A model generated the notes under the pieces. That model saw only the letters and a list, made by a program, of their open reading frames with translations, had not been told where the DNA came from and searched no databases. Shown in pieces: positions 1 through 9,300 of a stretch of 64,000 nucleotides of DNA. The position numbers were made by a program, and so were the translations under genes. Source of the DNA: Akkermansia muciniphila (lineage in GTDB: Bacteria > Verrucomicrobiota > Verrucomicrobiia > Verrucomicrobiales > Akkermansiaceae); contig CAMDAD010000006.1 in the NCBI GenBank assembly GCA_945888515.1, positions 1 to 64,000 of the forward strand. The letters run 5' to 3'. Numbering within the stretch: position 1 is the first letter of the stretch; each line of letters starts with the position of its first letter.

Positions 1-161
1 GTTCCTCCCCAGATTCCCGTGCCCGCTGCGCCAGTCCACGTGCCACTCTGCGCCTGCGAGGGCTTGATGCACAATGCCATGGCCAATGCCGCAGCGAGGA
101 TTCCAGGGATAAGACGACGACGAGAAGCGCGCACGCGCACAAGGCTGTACTTGGGTTTCAT
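1..161 (-). CDS. Secreted repeat protein, N-terminal fragment (cut by window edge)
   Basis: Reverse-strand reading frame starting at the ATG at 161 and running off the left edge of the window. The first 15 residues (MKPKYSLVRVRASRR) are identical to the start of the 3631-residue protein encoded just upstream on the same strand. A hydrophobic stretch and an Ala-X-Ala-like end follow (PSQAQ), which is a typical signal peptide. The first mature residues (SGTWTGAAGTGIWGG) have the Gly/Thr/Trp style of autotransporter-associated beta-strand repeat proteins. It is therefore most likely a second member of the same surface-protein family in tandem. Only about 53 residues are visible, so length and downstream domains are unknown. 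Confidence 0.8.
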   Translation of the reverse strand, partial: MKPKYSLVRVRASRRRLIPGILAAALAMALCIKPSQAQSGTWTGAAGTGIWGG

Positions 162-324
162 AAGGGTTTGATTGTTGTAGGGTTGGGTGAGTCTTTTTAG
201 TAACTTCCAAAGGAGATTTACTAATATTCTCAATGTTCTGCTATTCGCCCGATTCCGCAAGGAAAAAATATGTCATTTGAAAAAATAATGAACGCCCCAC
301 AGATGCCGTTTTTCGCAAATGAGA

Positions 325-354
325 ACAGCCCGGACTCTTGCGAATCCAGGCTGT
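325..354 (-). terminator. Stem-loop after the giant repeat protein gene
   Basis: Arms at 325-334 and 345-354 pair over 10 positions with one C/A mismatch and leave a loop of about 10 nt. It lies 44 bases past the stop of the giant gene, between it and the next minus-strand gene. The T content after it on the minus strand is only moderate, so intrinsic termination is uncertain. The rest of 162-397 shows an A/T-rich leader for the downstream paralogue and no gene. Confidence 0.35.
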
Positions 355-397
355 GTGTCGATGACAGAATGCTCGAGGCAACATGCCGCCGCTGTCG

Positions 398-3300
398 TTA
401 CGGAGCGGTCACCTTGAGGCGGGCGAATTTCTTCGTGCCCAGTGGCGCTGGGAACGTGTAGGTCACGTTGCTGCCGGAAACGACAACATTCACGCCCGAG
501 GTTTCCGTGTTCCAGATGCCCGTGAGGGTCTCGGAGGTTTCCACTGAGAAGTCCGTTCCATACACGCCGGCGTAGCCAGTGCCCATGACCCAGGTCACGC
601 TCAGTGCTCCAGCAGTGTTTGTCACTCCGGGTAGCACCGTAAAGCCCGTGGTATTCCCATTGGGACCGCCGAGGAAATACTCGACACCGTTTGCTACGCC
701 GTCGCTATCGTGATCTTCATTCAAGTTGGCACCCGCACCGTTGAGTGCCGCCCATGAGCCGTAACCCGCTTGCTGCAACACCAAGCTGTTACCCACGACT
801 TTCAATTCGTAGCCTGGAACCGGCGCATCGAGGGTTGGCGTGCCGGTGATGCCTGTGGATGAGGTGATCAAGGTATGGCTCGCGGCGCTGGGCGTGCCGC
901 TGATCTTGATCGTGCCCGTAGTCAGGTCGAAACTGCTCGACGATGTGGTAGGCGAGCCGATCTCGAAACTCAGCGAGGCCCCAGCACTCACCGTGATCGG
1001 CGAGGCTTGGCTGCCACCCACGAGAGCCAGCGTGCCTTGACTCACAGAGGTGCTACCGGTGTAGGTATTCGCACCCGATAGAGTCTGTGTGCCTGTGCCC
1101 GTTTTCACCAGAGCAAGCGTCCCATCACTGTTACTGATGACTCCCGTGAAGACCGCGCTCCCGTTGTTGGCACCAAGTGTCAGAGTAGGGGCACCCGTGC
1201 CGCTATCGACAACTCCACTACCGCTCAGGCCGTTGATGGTTTCGTTGAAACCAGCAAGGTTCAGTGTGCCCACACCAGTGCCGTTTGAGCTAATCACTAC
1301 ATTGCCGGTAGCAGCACCGTGAGGGATTTGCTCCGCAGCGCCGAGGTTCAGCGTCGCGCTCTTGCCGGAGGCCGCATTGAGGTTAATGACCGTATCGCCC
1401 GCATAGTCGTTTGGCGTGCCCGCATTGTTCAATGTGACAGTGAAGTTGGTGGCCGCCGCAGCGAGCGAAGTGATGTCTAACACCAATCCACTTGCACCCG
1501 TGACCTGGCCTGTGATCGTAACCTGACCCGCAATGCCGGAGTTCGAGGTAAACGTCGCGGGTGCCAGATTGGCGGTGATTTTCCCGCTCAGCGTGACCGC
1601 CGCATCCACTCGAACGCCGACACGATCGGTGCCGATTGCAGTGTTGAAGACGAGATCGTTTGCGAAAGCGGTGGCGGCACTGAAATAGACGCCTGCCCTG
1701 TCCGTGTTTGCCTGGCCAATGATGACGGGGCCGGTGCCGACCACGCCGCCGTTCGTGCCGTTCAGCAAGAGACGCGTTCCGTTCGTTGCATTGTGAGCGA
1801 GGACGACACCGCCGGAGAAGGTATTGGCGTTGTTGGTGAGGGTAGCAGTAGCGTTACCATTGGCATTGTTCATCACAACCTGCGTCTTGCGAGTGGGACC
1901 ATCAGTCACAAGCAGTGGCAGCGAGTTCGCCGTGATGGGCGCTGTGATAGTCAGAGCATCCGTCAACGCCGGAGAGCCCGGAGCCGTAGCCGTGGAAGCG
2001 TGGGTGCCCGTGCTGGAGTTCGTGAGTGTGTTGCCCTCCACATTCGCAAGGCTGGCCACGGTCTGGCTCGCGCCGAACAAATCAAGCGTGCTGGTGCCGC
2101 TCACGGTCACAGCGGTGGTGGCAGGCAGATTGCCGGCGGTCTGCAAGGTTCCATTCACGACAAGCGCTGAGGGAGATGCCAAGCTGCCTGCCAAACGCAG
2201 GGTGCCGCCGTTTACCGTCGTCGTGCCCGTGTAGGTGTTTGTGCCACCGAGAATGACCGTGCCGTCTCCTCTCTTAAGCAAGGCGGAAGCGGTGGTGTTG
2301 TCGACGATGCCCGAGTTCATGGTCAGCGGATTGCCGACGCTGTTATTCGTGAGCACCAAGTCCCCACCTGCGGTAGCAGGCGTGAGGATGCCGGAATCTG
2401 GTGCCGTGCCCACGGTGAGCGAGCCGGCCGCAGTTGTCATGACGATGGCATCCGTTCTGAGAGTGCCCGCGCTCGTGTCAATCGTGGCAGCGCTGGTGCC
2501 GCCGGAGTCGCTTTGCGTGAGCGTGTTGATCGTCGTAATCGGCGCGCCGAGGGTGATGTTGCCGGGAGAGCCGGATCCCTCGATGATACGGACGTTCGAC
2601 GAGGCCACATCCGCGATGATGCCAGGATTGAGACGGGTGACATCGGCATAGCCCGAGTAAGCGACGATATTTCCACTGCCGTCATTCATGGCGAAATCCG
2701 TGCCCACAAACGCCCAGGTCCCAAGGATGCCGTTGGTGTTTGCCGTGGTGGTCTGGATCACATTGTCGGTCGCCGTGGCGTTGGCGAAATTCACGATACC
2801 ACCCGCATTGCGCGTGATGGCACCGACGTTGAGCACATTCGTTGCTCCTGCGTTGGTGTTCGTGATGGTGGAGAGCCCTGAATTGATCGTGAGGCCGCTG
2901 ACCGATTGCGGTGCCGCGCCGCTGTAAGTGATTGTGCTATTTCCACTGACGAGTGAGCTGAGCGGATTGAGCGTCCCCGTGATCGAGAGTGTGCCACCGT
3001 TGGTAGTAGCCGCTCCCGTGTAGGTGTTCGTGCCGGAGAGGATCAAAGTTCCCGTGCCCGATTTTGTCAGAGCACCACCGCCGTTGACTTCACCGAGGTT
3101 CGAGAGAGTGCCGGACTGGATGACTAGAGCCACTGTGTCTAAGACAGTGCCGATGCTTTTCCCACCCATGTCGAGCGTGCCTCCGCTCAAAGTCACGGTA
3201 GCAGTGCCCGTGCCGCCAACTCCTTTTATCAAGTCCGCAGTGGAGGTGACAGTGCCACCAGTAATTGTCAAACTGCCGGCACCCGCGGTAGCAAGGGTGA

Positions 3301-6300
3301 GTGTGCCCGTGCCAGCATCGGAAAATGCCGTGGATCCACCGAGATTGACCGTGCCGCCACCGATGGTGATACGGTTCGTGGAATTACCCGTGCCTTTGGC
3401 GAAAGCCATGTTGATCGAGCGGATATCGAGGATGCCGCTATCGAAGCGCAAGTCGTTCGTGTTGCCTGCCGTTTTGGCTCCCAGCGATGTGGCAAAAGTA
3501 CCGATCGCGACATCCGCGGTATTTCCCGTGAAGTCAATGACGTTCGCCGTCGTGTAGCCGGTAGATTGGGCGCTTTGCACACCCATATTGACGCTGGCAA
3601 CGCGGGCTGTTCCTAATTGATCGCGTAGGCTAACAGTGCCACCAGTTCCAGCGAAATCTATGACACCGTCATCGCGGGAGCCGGCACCGAGATTGATTAG
3701 GTCTGTCTGAATCGCATTCGTGCCAGCGCCCAGCCAGAGACGTTGTGTCGATCCCGTGGAGCTATTGCCTACCCGAATCGCCGGTGAGGTGATGGAGTTA
3801 GCCCCATTGCTGAGAGTTAAGGACGACGAGTCGGTAGCGCTATTGTCACCTGAGGCTTGGATTACGAAATTGGTAGTAACGGCCGCAGTAAAGGAACTGA
3901 GAGCCGAGAGATCGAGGTGAGCCTCACCGGAAATACTCGTGCCGCTCGCATTGGCTCCCACCGTGATTGTAGCACCATTCACCACCAAGGCGCCACCACC
4001 CGTCATCGTCAAGCGAGTTTGTGCCGCATCCGCCGTGTTAGACATGGTCAAGCCCCCGTTGATGGTCAAAGTCTCCGCAGCACCGATCAGGATGTTACTC
4101 GCGGATGCCGAATTGGTTTGCACGGTGAGAGCGCCGTTGAAGTTGGCACTGACAGAACTCAGATCGAGCGTGCCTACATTCGCGCTTCCCATAGACGCAC
4201 CAAAGGTAAGTCCACCCGCAAGGATTTGATCGTTGGTAGCAAAGAGCAATGTACCCTGATCGATGGTGGTTGCCCCAGTATACGCATTCAGGCCGGATAA
4301 GCTCCACGTACTGGTTCCCGTCTTGCTGACAGATAGGGTATTGAGTCCGTTAGTAATGTCGCCAGAGATCGCGTTGCCGGTGCTCTGTCCACTTAATTCC
4401 AGAGTTTTTGCGTGATTATTGCTACCGATGTTAACCGCCCCGGGGATGAGCAGAGTCGCGGTGGTCGGATTAAGTATGCACGAGCCAGTCGAACCCGCTG
4501 TCAAGTTGATCGATGCCAAGGAAACGGCGGCCGTGCCACTGGTGACAGAAGTGCCGGATTCGATCGTCCAGGTATTGTTAGCCAGATTCGCTGCCCCAAG
4601 TTCATGGGTGATCCCCGCCCCGGGAGTAGCCCGATCCGAAACAATCTTGCCGGGGAAACTGGAGCTAGCACTCAGCACGAAGGGTGCTACCGAAGTATCA
4701 GTTGCCAACTGAAGCGTGCCCGAACCCGCAGCCGTGGAAATCAGCACAAGGCTGGAACTGCTCAAGGCATTCGCATTCGCCGCTACCAAAGTTCCGCCGT
4801 TGAGATTCGTTTCCCCTGTGTAGGTGTTAGCGCCCGACAAAATCACAGTCCCTGCCGTCGTTTTTGTGACACTTCCGCTACCACCCAGACCCGCGGAAAT
4901 GCTTCCACTCTCTAGGTTGTAGGAAGATCCTGTGAGAATACCGGCACTGCCAGTGATCGCCGCGTCATTTTTCAGCGTCACGACGCCCACGGTATCGCTA
5001 TTCGCACCGAGACTCAGCACTGCGGTAGCACCATCCACGGTAACAGCTCCGCTGTCGGGAAGGGTGTTGCTAGTGTCGCCAAGCGCGAGCGTGCCCCCAT
5101 TGATGAGAGTGCCACCCGAGAAAGAATGATTGGCCGTTGCGAGCGTCAAAGTGCCCAAATTCGTCGAAAGAAGATTCAAGCCACCGCTGCCACCAATCGC
5201 ACCTGCGCCCGAGATGGTGTAGTTGCGCCCCGATGTGTTCATGGTTACCGCCACCGGCGAAACAGCGCTGGCAAGAGTGATTTGAGGATTTCCGGTAGCA
5301 CCGGCCGCATCACCCAACAGCACCGTATCCAAGGTGTCGACATAGGCAGTGGGGGCTAGGGTCGAGTCTACCCAGTTCGGAGTGGAAGTGTCCCACGCAC
5401 CATTTCCCGTATTCCAAGAAATCGGCGCTCCCGAGGCATTGTTCGTCACAGTGAGGAACAAGGTATTGGAGGATATGCTGAACGTTCCAGCCAGACGGTG
5501 GGTGCGTAAAGTGAAGGCGGAGGCATTCACCGGTCCGGTGCCCGACCATGTGATCAGCGGATACGTTTGATTCACCAGCATCGAGGGAACCGAGGCTCCT
5601 GCCAATTCCACACCCGGTGTCGTTCCGATGTCAAAATTGGTGACGCTAATGGGCGCGACCGTGGTGCTAGGTAACGTGCTTCCGTAGTCTGCGAGCACTG
5701 TTCCGTTATTTTGCAATGTCAAATTGCCAGCGTTCACCCACTGACCGTCAGTCGCTGCTACCAGTGCTCCGGCTTTCGCACCATCGGCAACAGTAACGTT
5801 CGTGGCAGCAGATACGGCCGATGAAAAACGAAGCGCTCCCGCGTTTACCGTCGTTCCACCAACATAGGTATTGAGCCCGGAAAGCGTCAAGGTGCCGAGC
5901 CCCGTCTTCGTCAAACCGCCCGTGCCAGCATTCAACAAGGCATCGTTGATCGCAAACGAATTTCCATTCGTGTCAATCTTCGCACCACCATCCTTCACAT
6001 TCAACGTCAGTCCAGAACCGATGCTGAAAGCTGATCCGCCCGCGACGAACTGACCGCCATTGAAATTGAAAATCCGGTTGGTGCCACCGCTCGAAGTAAG
6101 CGAGGAAACGGTCAGCGTGCCACCGTCAAGATTCACAGTGCCGGTATTGCCGACAAAGGTGCCCAGGTTGTAGTCCAGATTGTGGATCGTTGCCGAACCT
6201 GCGGTTAGGGTCAGGTTCGCGGTGCCAGCTGCTGTTCCACCATTGCCCAACTGCGTTTTGCCGCTGTTGGCCGTATTGATGTAGGAACCTCCGTTGATGA

Positions 6301-9300
6301 TCAAAGACGCAACAGGCGCTCCCGCACCGGAGGTATTGGCGATCAGATCGGAATTCGTGGCACCACCACTCGTTGTCAGCGTTCCCCCACTGATCGTAAG
6401 GGTGCCGCTGGTGCTATTGCCCACGAGCAATCCACGCATGAGGTTACCGCCGCTGCCGGACTGGATGCTGCCACCGCTGATGACGTTGTCCTCCCCTCTG
6501 AAATCAAGACGCGAGAAAGTGAGTGAACCGGTCGAGCTGATGCTTGTTCCACCGGCGGTGATCAAGCCGGTGCTGGACGTGCTAAAAAATCCCGTAGCCC
6601 CAGTACCACTGATGTCCTGTCCTGCCGCCGCTGAGAACCCGCCCGTGCAGTTCAGAGTGGCGCCATCCCCGATCACAATATTCGGAGAGTTCGCGATGAG
6701 ATTGGACGCAATCTCCAGAGTACCCGCTCCTACCGTTGTGTCTCCCGTGTAGGTGTTAGTCGCACGCAAGGTGAGCTTGCCCTCACCTTGTTTCACTAAT
6801 GACAGATTGCCCGTCAGGACCACGCTGTTCGCAGCGGCTAGTCCAGAGTTATTGTCTGTGGCATTGTTAATCGTGAAAACAGCAGCGTTCGTTATATCGC
6901 TGTTGGTAATCGTTCGGAGCCCCGTCGCCGTTCCGCTCAGGCCGCTGTAGGCGATTCCACCAACTGTCTGGCTGAATCCATTCAGATCGAGAATCGGTGT
7001 TCTTGCGGCATTTTCACCCATGAGAACCTGCGTGGCCGCAGGCAATACATTGGCGGCACCTAGGTTCACTCTGCCATTCGCTACCACCGTATCGACCCAG
7101 TTGTAGGTCTTGCCAGTGGCTCCTAAGAGCCATGTGCCCGCATCGGTCTTGGCGAGATTGCCTCCGGTCAAGTTGATGCTGCCCGTGATACGATTGAGAC
7201 CGCTGGTCGAAGTGCCGCGCAGGAACAATACCGCACCATTCGACAAACTTCCGCTGATGTCACCGCTGATAGTGATCGATCCGGCGCCGGAGGAGGTAAA
7301 CTGGGCCAAATTCGTGTCACTGCTGACGTCAATCGCTCCCGTAAACGTATGGTTCAGAGCGCTGCTGTTCGTCACTTGCGCACGACCCGCCACACTGCCG
7401 AAAAGATTGAGGTTCTCCGCAATGGTCAGATCTGATGTGGCAGTGTTCAGGCTGAGGTTGACAGAGTTAGCACCATTGCCCCCATTGATGGTAGTGGCTC
7501 CGACCAAACTACCCAGAGCACTGTTGCTGGTAATGGCAAGCGTGCCTTCATTGACGACCGTCGTACCGTCGTAGGTATTGGCACCGCTCAGTGTCGCGGT
7601 ACCAGTGCCGGCCTTGGTAACGGAAAGTCCCGCTCCCGAGATCACCTGATCGTTCAAATCCGTAAGCTGACTGAAGGCGTTACTGCGATTGATGAGAAGC
7701 GTGCCAGTTCCGCTGGAGGTGATACCTGTCGTCCCGGTAAGCGCCCCTGTGGTGCCGCCATTGCCCAGTTGCAGGACACCCCCATTGATGGCGGTGCTAC
7801 CGGTATAGGTGTTTGTAGTCGTAAGCGTAAGAACACCGAGCCCTTCCTTGCTCAATGAGCCACCACTGCTGCTCAGAGCAGTGGCAAAACTGACATCATT
7901 GCCGTTCGTATCGACCTTGTAACTCTGCGAAGCGTTGTTGCTGAACCGCGCCGAAAGATCGGTGGTGATACCGGTGCCGTATTGCAACGTGCCACCGCCA
8001 AAAGCAATCACGCCAACAGCACCCAGAGCACCAACATTGCCGATCTGGACTGTGCCCGCGTTGATTGCCGTGACGCCGGTATAGGTATTCTCGTTATTGA
8101 TCGTCACCGTGCCCGTGCCATTTTTAATCAGGCTACCAGACGTGATTCCGGTAGCATCGTTGCTGCCAATCGTGTAATTGACCAATGAATTGTTAAACGT
8201 CGTGGCCGATGGTGCCACACCGCCGCTGATGGTCACGGTGGTGTTAGTTGCCGCCACCGCACCAGCCCCAAGGTCATAACTATCGTTGAACTCCACACCA
8301 TCCGTTGCCCAGAAATTCGTGCCTGTTTTGGCAGTCTTACGCACCCAATCATTCGGACCCGTATCATCATTCACCGTTGCCGTCGACCATGTTGCGGATC
8401 CAGCTCCGGTCCAGACCGGGGTGTCTCCGATCACGTTCAACGTGATCGCCGAACCACTATCCGCTAAGGCAGAGACTGATTGACGCGCTGTTAGACCGCT
8501 CACCGTGCCCAGAACAAACTGCCCGAAACCGGCTCCTCCAATGCTGCCCCCGCCATAGGAGATCAGCTCATGGGTGGCTCCGGATGTCCAGATACCAGAC
8601 GGGTTGATAGTGACAGTCCCAGCTGCGTTGGTGGACAAGCTGGAGACCACGATGGTGGCAGCCGTGCTAGCGCTCGCAGAATTGATCGTAGCAGCCCCGC
8701 TGAAGTTCAATGCACCCGTTGTCAGCGCCAATCCAGGGACGCCATCGTTGTTAGAAATGATGGCATTCACGGAATTGGCCACAGTCACGCTGCCTACCGT
8801 ACCGTTGCCCGTGAGGATGCCGGCATTCAGGCTCGTGGAGCTGGTGCCGATGTTGCCATTGACGATCAGTTTTCCTGCGTTGATGGTCGTAGCGCCGCTG
8901 TAGGTGTGAGTGTTTGTGAGCGTGAGAACACCAGAGCCCTGTTTGATTAGTCCGCCGCCAGCACCTTCCAGCACTCCATCGAACGTTGTGTTGGACGCAT
9001 CACCAGCGGTGAGCGTATTGGCTTGAAGATTGACCTTACCACCAGTGATGCCACCACCGCTGATAGCCCCGATGGTCTCGTTGCTATTCAGCTGCAGGGT
9101 TGCCCCAGCGGCATTGGCTAAGGCGACAGCCCCGGAATCAGAAATCGCGGTTCCCCCTTCTAATGCAAGAGTGCCCGCGTTGATGGTAGTGATCCCGCTG
9201 TAGGTATTCGTGCCCGTTAGGACCTGAGTTCCCGCGCCGATTTTGGTGAGGGTTAAATTGCCCGCCCCGTTACCCATATTGGCAGCATAGGTATTCGTGA